Source of the DNA: Streptococcus thermophilus
GTDB taxonomy: Bacteria; Bacillota; Bacilli; Lactobacillales; Streptococcaceae
Length of the DNA: 64,000 bases
NCBI RefSeq assembly: GCF_010120595.1
Contig: NZ_CP038020.1
Span: forward strand, 186,001 to 250,000
Direction: 5' to 3'
How positions within the stretch are numbered: position 1 is the stretch's first letter; every line of letters starts with the position of its first letter. Shown here in pieces: positions 38,210 to 47,489 of the stretch. The notes beneath the pieces were generated by a model, which saw only the letters and a list, made by a program, of their open reading frames with translations, was not told the DNA's origin and made no database searches. The position numbers were made by a program, and so were the translations under genes.

Positions 38210-39902
38210 TGAACTTCACCCCCAACATTTCATGATTACTTTTACCAGCTGGAACGATTGGCAAAACATGCTCTTTACGAGAAATATCAACCTCGATGAA
38301 CATTGGCACATCCTCTTTGATAACTTCCAAATCCTGATCAATCGTTTCTGGATTATCAAACTTATAAGACTTAATCCCATAAGCTTGAGCCATCAGTTGA
38401 AAATCAGGAAGAGCATTAAAGACAGACTCTGATGTACGCCCTTCGTAGAAGGACTCTTGCCATTGACGTACCATACCAAGTGAGTGGTTATTCAACATAA
38501 CAACCTTGATTGACACCTTGTAAATATTTAAAATAGCCAATTCTTGGTTCGTCATTTGGAAACCACCATCACCAACAAAGAGGATAACTTCTTTATCAGG
38601 ATTAGCAATTTTAGCACCAATTGCTGCTGGAACACCAAATCCCATAGTTCCAAGGCCACCTGATGTCACCAATTGACGCTCATTTTGATATGGATAATAC
38701 TGAGCTGTCCACATTTGATGTTGCCCAACGTCAGTGACAACAACTGCATCACCCTCGGTCAATTCACCGATACGCTCGATAACCGCCTGAGGCTGTACCA
38801 TACGTTCTTTCTTATCGTAAGAACGTACACGCTCTTTATCTTTTTTGACTTTTTCAATCCATTTTTCAGTGTTATTCTTAACCACTGGTTCTGCTAAGAG
38901 CATTTCAAGAGCTTGCTTGGCATCACCAACAACTGGCAAATCTACCGCAATAATCTTGCCAATCTCAGCCGGATCCACATCAATATGAACAACCTTTGCA
39001 TTCTTAGCAAATGTTTTTGGATTACCTGTCAAGCGGTCATCAAAACGACAACCTATGGCAATCATAAAGTCAGCATCAGTCATAGCAATATTAGCTGCAT
39101 ACGAACCGTGCATACCACCCATACCCAAAAAGAGGGGGTGACTAGTAGCAATTGTTCCCTGACCTAGAAGACTTGTAACAACAGGAATTTGGTAGCGTTC
39201 TGCAAAAGCAACTAGCTCCTTAGCAGATTCAGAATAAGCCACTCCACCTCCAGCTACAATAACCGGCTTCTTAGCTTTACCCAACTGTTTCAAGATTTTA
39301 TTAATTTGCATCTCGTTTGGTCTTAGCGTCGGTTGGTAACTTGGAAGATTGATTTCAGGATCGTTGATGAAGGTAGTTTCCTTAGCTACAACATCTTTTG
39401 GAAGGTCTATAACAACCGGACCAGGACGTCCTGTCGTTGCGATATGAACCGCTTCTCGAATAATACGAGGAATATCAGCCGTATCACGAATCTGGTAGTT
39501 GTATTTGGTAATTGGCATGGTAATTCCGACAATGTCAGCTTCTTGGAAGGCATCTTTACCAATACCTGATGTTGCTACCTGACCCGTAAAGACCAGAAGA
39601 GGTACACTATCACTCATAGCATCTGCAATCCCAGTAATAGCATTCGTTGCACCGGGACCACTCGTTACAAGAGCAACACCAAGTTTCCCAGTTGATTTAG
39701 CATAACCTTCAGCTTCATGCAGGCTTCCTTGCTCATGACGAGACAAAATATGATTAATCTCTTCATTTTTGTAAATAGCATCATACAAAGGAAGAACCGC
39801 TCCGCCAGGATACCCAAAAATGGTTGAAATCCCAAGTTCGAGAAGTGTATCAAGAATCAAATCAGCACCAGAGCGTGCTTCTTCAAGTTCAATTTTCTCC
39901 AC
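38202..39902 (-). CDS. ilvB: Acetolactate synthase large subunit
   Basis: This ThDP-dependent enzyme condenses pyruvate with pyruvate or 2-ketobutyrate. The ThDP motif G-D-G-G-F-Q-M-T-N-Q-E and the N-terminal G-Y-P-G-G-A-V-L-P and R-H-E-Q-G segments are present. A TTG at 39920 would extend the frame, but AAGGAGG stands between it and GTG 39902 with a 5-nt gap, so I take GTG as the start (566 residues, M-E-K-I-E-L). First gene of ilvBNC; a CodY-like box lies between promoter and start. Confidence 0.95.
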   Translation of the reverse strand: MEKIELEEARSGADLILDTLLELGISTIFGYPGGAVLPLYDAIYKNEEINHILSRHEQGSLHEAEGYAKSTGKLGVALVTSGPGATNAITGIADAMSDSVPLLVFTGQVATSGIGKDAFQEADIVGITMPITKYNYQIRDTADIPRIIREAVHIATTGRPGPVVIDLPKDVVAKETTFINDPEINLPSYQPTLRPNEMQINKILKQLGKAKKPVIVAGGGVAYSESAKELVAFAERYQIPVVTSLLGQGTIATSHPLFLGMGGMHGSYAANIAMTDADFMIAIGCRFDDRLTGNPKTFAKNAKVVHIDVDPAEIGKIIAVDLPVVGDAKQALEMLLAEPVVKNNTEKWIEKVKKDKERVRSYDKKERMVQPQAVIERIGELTEGDAVVVTDVGQHQMWTAQYYPYQNERQLVTSGGLGTMGFGVPAAIGAKIANPDKEVILFVGDGGFQMTNQELAILNIYKVSIKVVMLNNHSLGMVRQWQESFYEGRTSESVFNALPDFQLMAQAYGIKSYKFDNPETIDQDLEVIKEDVPMFIEVDISRKEHVLPIVPAGKSNHEMLGVKFNA

Positions 39903-39932
39903 ATGGACCTCCTTTAACAATTGTTTTTTTCG

Positions 39933-39947
39933 AATTGTCTAAAAATT
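39933..39947. promoter_or_regulatory. CodY-like box in the ilvB leader
   Basis: AATTTTTAGACAATT on the minus strand matches AATTTTCWGAAAATT at 13 of 15 positions. CodY with branched-chain amino acids would repress ilvBNC here. Confidence 0.65.
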
Positions 39948-39963
39948 CAAAACCTTGTATACT

Positions 39964-39991
39964 ATAATAACATTTTTAACTAAATTTGCAA
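39964..39991 (-). promoter_or_regulatory. Promoter of ilvBNC
   Basis: Minus-strand TTGCAA (39986-39991), 16 bp, TATTAT (39964-39969). The CodY-like box follows about 17-31 nt downstream. Confidence 0.6.
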
Positions 39992-40035
39992 GGGTTTCAG
40001 AGAAAAATATCACAAACTCTTCGGAAATAATATTC

Positions 40036-41757
40036 TTAGTTTTTTTCTTGTGCCTGACGTTCTGCTTTACGTTCTTCAAATTCTTCATCACTCATAAGAG
40101 TTCCTCCGACATTAGCTGATTTAGCAAAAGCAGTGTAACGGCGCAACCAGCCACTTGAGATCTTAGATTTGAAAGGCTTCAAGTGCTTACGGCGTGCTTC
40201 AAGTGTCACATCATCAACGAGCAAATCAAGGGTACGATTCGGAAGATTAATCACAATTTCATCCCCATCTTCAATCAGAGCTATATTGCCACCTTCCGCA
40301 GCTTCTGGAGATACGTGACCAATAGCAATACCACGAGTTGCTCCTGAGAAACGACCATCAGTAATCAGAGCAACATCCTTGCCAAGACCGCGGCCTACAA
40401 TCTTAGAGGTTGGCGCTAACATCTCTGGCATACCAGGACCACCCTGAGGACCTTCGTAACGAATGACAACAACATGGCCCTTCTTAACTGTTCCATTATC
40501 AATCAATTCAAGAGCTTGAGCTTGTGAATCGCAACAAATAGCCTTACCACGGAAAGTTTTAACGGATGGATCTACACCACCAACCTTGATAACAGCCCCA
40601 TCCTGAGCAATATTTCCATAAAGGATAGACAAACCGCCAACCAGTGAAATAGGTTGCTCGATTGGATGGATAATTTCTTCATTTTTGATTTTAGCACCAG
40701 CTACATTTTCTTTTAAGGTTTTACCAGTAACCGTAATACGATCACCCTTAATGGCACCTTTCTTGATCAACTGATTAATAATGGCTGGAACACCACCTGC
40801 TTCATGTACATCATGCATGGTATAGATGCTGGAGGGAGCAATTTTAGAGAGATAAGGTGTCTTCTTAGCAATATCATTAATGTCCTTAAGGTCATAGTCA
40901 ATACCAGCCTCACGCGCAATAGCAAGGGTATGAAGAACGGTATTGGTTGAACCACCCATAGCCATATCTAGAGCAAAAGCATCATCGATGGCTTCTTTGG
41001 TCACAATATCACGTGGGCGAACATTATTTTTGATGTTATCCATTAATTTTGTGGCTGCTTGACGAACCAATTCACGACGTTCGTCTGAAACAGCTAGGAT
41101 AGTACCGTTACCTGGAAGGGCAAGACCCAAAACTTCCATTAAACAGTTCATTGAGTTAGCAGTAAACATTCCTGAACATGAACCACAAGTTGGACAGGCA
41201 TTTTTTTCTAAATAATCAAGCTCTTCCTTGCTCATATCTCCAGACTGGTAAGTACCTACAGCTTCAAACAAGCTTGATAAAGTAGCCTGATGACCAGTCA
41301 TATCAACGCCACCCTTCATAGGTCCACCTGAACAGAATACCGCCGGCACATTAGTACGCATGGCTGCCAAAATCATTCCTGGTGTAATCTTATCACAGTT
41401 TGGGATATAGAACACACCGTCAAACCAGTGGGCATTAATAACGGTTTCTGCAGCATCAGCAATTAATTCTCGTGAAGGGAGGCTGTAACGCATCCCAATA
41501 TATCCCATGGCAATCCCGTCATCCACACCAATAGTATTAAACTCAAAAGGAATACCACCAGCTTCACGGATAGCCTCCTTGGCAATATCCGCTAATTCAC
41601 GTAGGTGGACATGTCCTGGAACAATATCAATATAAGAATTACAAATAGCAATAAAGGGCTTTTGCATATCCTTAGAAGATTTAACCTGTCCAGTCGCATA
41701 CAAAAGGCCACGTGCTGGTGCTTTATCAACACCAACTTTGATCATATCACTTCTCAT
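40036..41757 (-). CDS. ilvD: Dihydroxy-acid dehydratase
   Basis: IlvD makes the 2-keto acids of valine and isoleucine from dihydroxy acids, using an Fe-S cluster. The 573-residue protein shows C-D-K-I-T-P-G (cluster Cys) and [17 protein letters not shown], the signature with the other cluster cysteines. It lies upstream of ilvB on the same strand but with its own upstream region, which carries a CodY-like box. ATG 41757 has AAGG 8 nt ahead; the ATG at 41745 (M-I-K-V-G) is possible. Confidence 0.96.
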   Translation of the reverse strand: MRSDMIKVGVDKAPARGLLYATGQVKSSKDMQKPFIAICNSYIDIVPGHVHLRELADIAKEAIREAGGIPFEFNTIGVDDGIAMGYIGMRYSLPSRELIADAAETVINAHWFDGVFYIPNCDKITPGMILAAMRTNVPAVFCSGGPMKGGVDMTGHQATLSSLFEAVGTYQSGDMSKEELDYLEKNACPTCGSCSGMFTANSMNCLMEVLGLALPGNGTILAVSDERRELVRQAATKLMDNIKNNVRPRDIVTKEAIDDAFALDMAMGGSTNTVLHTLAIAREAGIDYDLKDINDIAKKTPYLSKIAPSSIYTMHDVHEAGGVPAIINQLIKKGAIKGDRITVTGKTLKENVAGAKIKNEEIIHPIEQPISLVGGLSILYGNIAQDGAVIKVGGVDPSVKTFRGKAICCDSQAQALELIDNGTVKKGHVVVIRYEGPQGGPGMPEMLAPTSKIVGRGLGKDVALITDGRFSGATRGIAIGHVSPEAAEGGNIALIEDGDEIVINLPNRTLDLLVDDVTLEARRKHLKPFKSKISSGWLRRYTAFAKSANVGGTLMSDEEFEERKAERQAQEKN

Positions 41758-41823
41758 GATCTTACCTTCAATCTATAAAATTTCTTACAACATATGTTAC
41801 CACTTTGGAAGGTAATGTCAATT

Positions 41824-41838
41824 AATTTTCGGAATATT
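41824..41838. promoter_or_regulatory. CodY-like box upstream of ilvD
   Basis: AATTTTCGGAATATT matches the CodY consensus at 13 of 15 positions and stands about 70 nt before ilvD. Confidence 0.6.
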
Positions 41839-41884
41839 TCTGTAATTCCAAAAAATGACTTTTTAGTATCGAAACTATTTAAAC

Positions 41885-41908
41885 AAAAAAGGAAGCCCTA
41901 AGACTTCC
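41885..41908 (-). terminator. Terminator behind fakA
   Basis: GGAAG / CTTCC stem with TTTTTT on the minus strand. Confidence 0.75.
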
Positions 41909-41926
41909 AAAATGATTATTTTTAAA

Positions 41927-43594
41927 TTATTCAACGCTAAAGATATATGGGTACACAGGTTGGTCCCCTTGGAAGATTTCAACTTCGATATCTTCATGAA
42001 TCTCTTCCAATTTTTCAGCGAGCGCTTGTGCTTGTTCTTGATTGCCTTCTTCGCCGACGTAAATCATAACAATTTCGCTGTCTTCGTCAATCATCTTTTC
42101 AAAGGTATCAAGAAGGGCTTGATCCATATCTGGTGTAGATACAAGAATCTTACCGTCTACCATACCAAGGATATCATTTTCATGAATTTCAAGGCCATCA
42201 ATAGTTGTGTCACGTACTGCCAAAGTCACGCTACCACTTGTTACATCCGAAAGACTAACTGTCATAGCTTCAACATTAGCTTCGATACTTTGGTTTGGAT
42301 CGAAAGCAAGCAAGCTTCTAAAGCCTTGTGGAACTGTACGTGTTTCAACAACAGCCGCATTAATATTCACTACTTCAGTGGCTGATTGTGCTGCCATAAA
42401 GATGTTTTTATTATTTGGCAAGATGATAACATTCTTGGCATTAACCTGCTCAATAGCCTTAACGATATCCTCCGTTGATGGGTTCATTGTTTGACCACCT
42501 GAAATCACATAGTCAACTCCTTGTGATTTAAAGATATCTGCAAGTCCATCTCCGGCAACAACTGCAATAAAGGCAAAGTCTTTAGGAGCAGAAGGCGAAG
42601 CTTGAATGGCTGCTGCTTTTTGAACTTGTGCATCGTGTTGTTTACGCATGTTTTCAACCTTAACTTTGACAAGAGCACCATATTTAAGGCCTTCTTGCAT
42701 GACAAGACCCGGATCCTCTGTATGGACGTGAACTTTTACAATTTCATCGTCGTTAACAACAAGGAGAGAATCCCCAAGATTACTCAAGTAATTTTGAAAC
42801 TCCTCATAGTCAAAGTCTCTCACATAAGTTGGACCTTGTTTGAGACCAATCACGATTTCCGTACAGTACCCGAAGGTAATATCTTCTGTTGCAACATGAC
42901 CTGCAACTGCCTTATGATGTTCTGCATTGATCATCTCTGTCATAGTAGCTGGTGTCGCTTGGAAGTCCTCTGAAGCGATATACTCACCTGTTAGGGCTGA
43001 CAAGAAACCTTCATAAATAAAGACTAAACCTTGACCACCTGAGTCTACTACACCAACTTCTTTCAATACTGGAAGCATCTCTGGTGTCTTAGCCAAAGCG
43101 GCCTTAGCTCCGTCAAGAGCTGCACGCATAACCTCAACAGCATCATTAGTAGACTCAGCTTTCTTAATCGCTGCTGAAGCTGCACCACGTGATACTGTAA
43201 GGATTGTTCCTTCGACAGGTTTCATAACAGCTTTATACGCAACTTCAACACCTGATTGGAAGGCGTGAGCTAGATCTTGGCCGTCAAGTTCCGTTTTATC
43301 CTTGATGCTTTGACCAAAACCACGAAACAATTGTGACGTAATAACACCTGAGTTACCACGGGCACCCATCAAGAGACCTTTAGACAAAATCTGACCAACT
43401 TCACCAACTGTTGAAGCTGTTTGATCTGCGACAGCTTTGGCTCCATTATCCATAGTCATTCCCATGTTAGTTCCAGTATCTCCATCTGGTACTGGGAAGA
43501 CATTGAGTGAATTCACATATTCTGCTTGCTTACCTAGACGCGTTGCTGCTGCTTGGACCATCTCCTGAAGTAAGCTTGTTGTAATTTTAGACAC
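41927..43594 (-). CDS. fakA: Fatty acid kinase catalytic subunit FakA (DAK2 domain)
   Basis: FakA phosphorylates exogenous fatty acids held by FakB proteins for entry into phospholipids. The 555-residue protein begins with a DhaL/DAK2 nucleotide domain (F-P-V-P-D-G-D-T-G-T-N-M-G near residue 32, with Mg-binding Asp). A middle and a C-terminal DegV-like domain follow. The start is GTG 43594, overlapping the TAG of the Gls24-like gene by one base (TAGTG), so translation is coupled. This pair is conserved in Firmicutes (YloU-YloV). Confidence 0.93.
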   Translation of the reverse strand: MSKITTSLLQEMVQAAATRLGKQAEYVNSLNVFPVPDGDTGTNMGMTMDNGAKAVADQTASTVGEVGQILSKGLLMGARGNSGVITSQLFRGFGQSIKDKTELDGQDLAHAFQSGVEVAYKAVMKPVEGTILTVSRGAASAAIKKAESTNDAVEVMRAALDGAKAALAKTPEMLPVLKEVGVVDSGGQGLVFIYEGFLSALTGEYIASEDFQATPATMTEMINAEHHKAVAGHVATEDITFGYCTEIVIGLKQGPTYVRDFDYEEFQNYLSNLGDSLLVVNDDEIVKVHVHTEDPGLVMQEGLKYGALVKVKVENMRKQHDAQVQKAAAIQASPSAPKDFAFIAVVAGDGLADIFKSQGVDYVISGGQTMNPSTEDIVKAIEQVNAKNVIILPNNKNIFMAAQSATEVVNINAAVVETRTVPQGFRSLLAFDPNQSIEANVEAMTVSLSDVTSGSVTLAVRDTTIDGLEIHENDILGMVDGKILVSTPDMDQALLDTFEKMIDEDSEIVMIYVGEEGNQEQAQALAEKLEEIHEDIEVEIFQGDQPVYPYIFSVE

Positions 43595-43959
43595 TAGTTT
43601 TCTCCTACGACTTTGATATTTTGAACGTAAACATTTACTGCCTCTGTCTTAATACCGAGTTGATTCTCAAGATTAAATTTCACACGTTCTTGAATATTTT
43701 TTGAAACCTCACTAATCTTAACACCATAACTCATAACAGTGTAGACATCCACAGCGATACCTGCATCAGTAGATTTCACGACAACTCCTTTTGCGTAGTT
43801 TTCTTTTCCAAGAAGTGCTTGAAAATTATCTCGGATAGCACTCTTACTTGCCATACCGACAACGCCAAAAATTTCTGTTGCTGAACCGCCAACTACTGTT
43901 GCGATGACATCATCTGACAATTCGATTTGACCATCTTTTGTATTGATTTTTACAGTCAT
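43594..43959 (-). CDS. Asp23/Gls24 family envelope stress protein (YloU-like)
   Basis: A 121-residue Asp23-domain protein with I-A-T-V-V-G-G-S-A-T-E-I-F-G-V-V-G-M near residue 20 and the central V-D-V-Y-T-V-M-S-Y-G-V-K-I. These proteins coat the inside of the membrane and may respond to lipid or wall stress. It is the first gene of a coupled pair with fakA. Precise role unknown. Confidence 0.9.
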   Translation of the reverse strand: MTVKINTKDGQIELSDDVIATVVGGSATEIFGVVGMASKSAIRDNFQALLGKENYAKGVVVKSTDAGIAVDVYTVMSYGVKISEVSKNIQERVKFNLENQLGIKTEAVNVYVQNIKVVGEN

Positions 43960-44016
43960 AATTACTACCTCAAAAAGTTTTTATCAGTTTATTCTATCAT
44001 ATTCGAGACTACTTGT

Positions 44017-44055
44017 AAAAAATAAGAAGAAGATACCTTTTAAATAAAAGCATCT
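44017..44055 (-). terminator. Probable terminator behind the MATE gene
   Basis: AGATGCTTTT / AAAAGGTATCT stem, then a pyrimidine-rich tract ending in TTTTTT on the minus strand. Confidence 0.6.
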
Positions 44056-44068
44056 CCCCATCATGTTA

Positions 44069-45358
44069 TTATCTAAACTGTCTCTTTGCGAGATAATGAC
44101 GATACATCACGTAGAGAAAGATCGCACGCCATATATTATCAACAACCGTTGCAATCCAGACACCTGCAAGGCCCATTCTCAAACTCACTCCTAGGAAGTA
44201 GCCTGAGAAAATTCGGATTAGCCACATCCCAATAGTCGTTGCGTAAAAAGGTATCTTGGCCTTCCCAAGACCTTGCCAGGCTGCTGTGAAGACTAAAGTC
44301 GCCGAAGTTACGGGATTTCCTAGGAATGAATAAAGAATAACGACCTGACTAGCAGCAATAGCTACTTTGTTATCTGTAAAGAAACTTGACAAGCCCCGGC
44401 CAAAAAGTAAGATGCTTCCAGAAACCAAAACCATCAAGAAAGTTGAAATCCAGTAAGACTCTCGTATAATACGCTTCATCTGCGCCGTATCCCCTCGCCC
44501 CAAACTATTGGCAACCAAGATAACCGTGGCTGTAGCTACCCCCATACCTGGCATATAGTTAAACTGGGTGAGATTTTCACCAATGGCATTACCACCAACA
44601 ACTGCTGTACCAAAGGTAACGATGATGGCCACTATAACAACATCCCCTGCACGCATCATCAACCGCTCACCTGCTGCTGGTAGAACAATTCCCAACAATT
44701 CCTTGTTAAAAGGTTTGGTAACTTCAAACTGTTTCACATCCAATTTCATTGCAGTCCATAATATGACTGTCCCAACTAGGCGAGAAAAAACCGTAGCTGT
44801 AGCTACCCCAATAATCCCCCAATGTCCAACAAAAATAGCCAAAGAAGATAGAAGAGCGTTAAGAAGATTGGTCAAAAGACTGACGACCATGGAAATACGA
44901 GGACGTCCCTTGGCTCGTAGTATGTTACCAAAGGTAGTCATCAAAGCCAGAAAGATCACACCTCCACCGACTATAGCCAAATAGAGGCTGCCAGCCTGAG
45001 TCACAGATTGCTCAGTTCCCAGAAGATTAAGAATGGCTCCACCAAAAAAAATGGAGAGTAGACCCAAGACGATACTAAGAGCAAGAGTAATAATAATAGC
45101 ATCCCAGATATCCCTGTTAGTCGCTTTAACGTCTCCTTTTCCTAGGCTTCTAGCAATGACACTAGCACTCGAAGCCCCCAGCGCAATGAAGATAGCCTGA
45201 TAAATCGTAATGATATTATTGGCCACGGAAACCCCCGATATAGCAACAATACCAACCTGAGCTACTAGGTAAGAATCGACAATCCCCATCAACATTTGTA
45301 AGAGGTTCTCAGCCATAGCCGGTAAGGCTATGTTTAAAATTTTCTTTGTTTCTGTCAT
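44069..45358 (-). CDS. MATE family multidrug/toxin efflux transporter
   Basis: A 429-residue, 12-helix protein in two similar halves, with the MATE patterns P-A-M-A-E-N-L-L-Q-M-L-M-G near the start and G-x-A-T-A-T-V in each half. MATE proteins export cationic compounds with Na+ or H+. Substrate cannot be read from sequence. It stands between fakA and thrC with its own terminator. Confidence 0.9.
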   Translation of the reverse strand: MTETKKILNIALPAMAENLLQMLMGIVDSYLVAQVGIVAISGVSVANNIITIYQAIFIALGASSASVIARSLGKGDVKATNRDIWDAIIITLALSIVLGLLSIFFGGAILNLLGTEQSVTQAGSLYLAIVGGGVIFLALMTTFGNILRAKGRPRISMVVSLLTNLLNALLSSLAIFVGHWGIIGVATATVFSRLVGTVILWTAMKLDVKQFEVTKPFNKELLGIVLPAAGERLMMRAGDVVIVAIIVTFGTAVVGGNAIGENLTQFNYMPGMGVATATVILVANSLGRGDTAQMKRIIRESYWISTFLMVLVSGSILLFGRGLSSFFTDNKVAIAASQVVILYSFLGNPVTSATLVFTAAWQGLGKAKIPFYATTIGMWLIRIFSGYFLGVSLRMGLAGVWIATVVDNIWRAIFLYVMYRHYLAKRQFR

Positions 45359-45380
45359 AATATTTTCTTTTATATTGATA

Positions 45381-45412
45381 AAAATAGGGCTGATTTCTCA
45401 GCTCCTATTTTT
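45381..45412 (-). terminator. Terminator behind thrC
   Basis: AAAATAGGagCTGA / TCAGccCTATTTT stem with T run on the minus strand. Confidence 0.85.
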
Positions 45413-45415
45413 TTC

Positions 45416-46900
45416 TTATACACCAAGATAGCTCTCAACTGCTTTCTGCATATCAGCTGCAGCAACAACTGTTTTATGGCGAACTTCTGCACGTTCAAGT
45501 CCATCTACAGCAGCTGGGATATCTACTCCTGAAAGTTGGTGCAAGTCTTCTACCGCCTTGAAGTCATCACCACTATCTTTACCAGTAACAGCTGAAACCG
45601 CTACACGTGGGAACTTGTATGGACTAGCTGTTGAAGCGATAACTGTTGGTGTGTGATCATCTGTCTTTTGAACGTATGCTTCGTAAACAGCTGAGGCAAC
45701 CGCTGTGTGAGGATCTTCAATATACTTGTCTTCTTCATAAACACGTTTGATTTCAGCAGCTGTTTCATCCTCAGTTGCAAATCCCGCTGCAAACAAATCA
45801 AGGATACCTTTATCTGCATCAGCCAAAGTGTACTCACCTTTAGTCACAAGCGTATCCATAAGCTCTTTAGTCTTAACCGCATCATTACCAAGGAGATGGA
45901 AAATCAAGCGTTCTAGGTTAGAAGATACCAAAATGTCCATAGAAGGACTTGTCGTTACCTTGAAGTCACGTTTCTTGTCATAAGTACCTGTTGCAAAGAA
46001 GTCTGTAAGGACATTATTTTCGTTAGAAGCACAGATTATTTTACCAACTGGAACACCAATTTGACCTGCATAGTAAGCCGCCAAGATGTTACCAAAATTT
46101 CCTGTTGGTACTGTGAAGTTAACCTTATCCCCATTTTTGATATGACCTGCCTTCACCAACTGCGCATAGGCATACACATAGTAAACCACTTGTGGTACCA
46201 AACGACCAATGTTCATTGAGTTAGCTGATGAGAATTGCATATGATGAGTCAACAATTTCTCACGCAAATCAACATCGTTAAACATACGTTTCACATTTGT
46301 TTGGGCATCATCAAAGTTACCATCAATTGCAATAACATGAGTATTAGCACCTGCTTGAGTTGTCATTTGCAATTCTTGGATTTTTGAAACGCCATCTTTT
46401 GGATAAAAGACAATAATTTCAGTTTCAGGGACATCTGCAAAACCAGCCATGGCAGCTTTACCAGTATCACCTGATGTCGCTGTCAAAATAACAATTTTGT
46501 TATCAACACCTTGTTTCTTAGCTGATGTTGTTAGCAAATAGGGCAATATTGAAAGCGCCATATCTTTGAAAGCAATGGTAGAACCATGAAAAAGCTCAAG
46601 GTTGTAATGGTTTTGAAGTTTGACCACTGGAGCAATGGCAGCTGTATCAAACTTATCATCATAAGCATTTGTGATACAGTAATCCAATTCTTCTTCAGTA
46701 AAATCATCCAAGAAAGCAGACAAAACTAATTTAGCAACTTCTTGGTAAGAAGCATCTTTCAAGTGATCAAAGTCTAAAGTAACTTCAGGTGTTGTCAGTG
46801 GAGTAAACAAGCCACCATCTGTTGCCAATCCTTGAAGAATAGCCTGACTAGCTGTTACTTTATTGTTTTCGTCACGTGTTGATTGGTATACAAGTGTCAT
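45416..46900 (-). CDS. thrC: Threonine synthase
   Basis: This PLP enzyme converts O-phosphohomoserine to threonine. The 494-residue length is that of the fungal/long-type enzyme common in streptococci. The PLP lysine lies in H-G-S-T-I-A-F-K-D-M-A (K near residue 112), and the phosphate-binding loop is T-A-T-S-G-D-T-G-K-A-A. Other thr genes are not adjacent in this window. Confidence 0.95.
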   Translation of the reverse strand: MTLVYQSTRDENNKVTASQAILQGLATDGGLFTPLTTPEVTLDFDHLKDASYQEVAKLVLSAFLDDFTEEELDYCITNAYDDKFDTAAIAPVVKLQNHYNLELFHGSTIAFKDMALSILPYLLTTSAKKQGVDNKIVILTATSGDTGKAAMAGFADVPETEIIVFYPKDGVSKIQELQMTTQAGANTHVIAIDGNFDDAQTNVKRMFNDVDLREKLLTHHMQFSSANSMNIGRLVPQVVYYVYAYAQLVKAGHIKNGDKVNFTVPTGNFGNILAAYYAGQIGVPVGKIICASNENNVLTDFFATGTYDKKRDFKVTTSPSMDILVSSNLERLIFHLLGNDAVKTKELMDTLVTKGEYTLADADKGILDLFAAGFATEDETAAEIKRVYEEDKYIEDPHTAVASAVYEAYVQKTDDHTPTVIASTASPYKFPRVAVSAVTGKDSGDDFKAVEDLHQLSGVDIPAAVDGLERAEVRHKTVVAAADMQKAVESYLGV

Positions 46901-46987
46901 GGTAAATCCTCTTTTTTAGATAGTCTTTGACTCTATTGTAGCATAATTGTCAGAAAATTTCTACACATATTGTAACTTGTGAGAGAA

Positions 46988-47331
46988 TCATTCGGATTTC
47001 ACTTGTTTAATTTCATTTAAATATCGGAAAAAATCCGGAATTTCTATCCCAGATTTTCTTTTAAAATTTATCTTTGGTATCATTCTTAGTTGAAAAATTG
47101 ATATCTTTTGATTTACCCTCACCACACTATTCTTTGAAGTTACTGTGTCCCTTGATTCTTTTAATTTTTGACCAGGATTGAAGTAAACAGTTACCATCCT
47201 ATCAACATTAAATCTCTTTAAACTTATTAGTCGCTCTATTCCCTTCATATGGAGACCCTTGATGGCCTCATTTCCTGAGGATTGAGAAGATGCACTGTGG
47301 CATTCAAACCAAGTCCTTCTTCTTTTGTCAT
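46988..47331 (-). pseudogene. Small unknown gene, probably frameshifted, behind a cre-like site
   Basis: From ATG 47331 (SD AGAGAG) the frame reads M-T-K-E-E-G-L-G-L-N-A-T-V-H-L-L-N-P-Q and ends early. Another frame from ATG 47248 runs 86 residues, with N-V-D-R-M-V-T-V-Y-F-N-P-G-Q-K and ending K-Q-V-K-S-E. The first frame has the better start signals (a TATAAT upstream and a cre-like box). A single shift near 47270 would join them into a protein of about 110 residues. I recognise neither part. It could also be two unrelated short ORFs. Confidence 0.35.
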
Positions 47332-47373
47332 AGAACTCTCTTTATTTTACCGTAAGGTTATTATAACAATTTT

Positions 47374-47387
47374 TTAAAGCGTTTTCT
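47374..47387 (-). promoter_or_regulatory. cre-like site upstream of the small broken gene
   Basis: TTAAAGCGTTTTCT (plus-strand reading) matches the cre consensus at 13 of 14 positions. It lies just upstream of a minus-strand TATAAT (near 47359-47365). Confidence 0.45.
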
Positions 47388-47451
47388 ATCTTATTCAGGA
47401 AAGCCCTTTATTTTTAATTTGGATAATCACTCTAATATAGTAGCCTTTAGC

Positions 47452-47475
47452 AAAAAAGTAGCCCTCATAGAGCTA
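47452..47475 (-). terminator. Terminator behind the adhE remnant
   Basis: AAAGTAGC / GCTACTTT stem with TTTTTT on the minus strand. Confidence 0.8.
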
Positions 47476-47489
47476 CTTTAGGCTATCAC

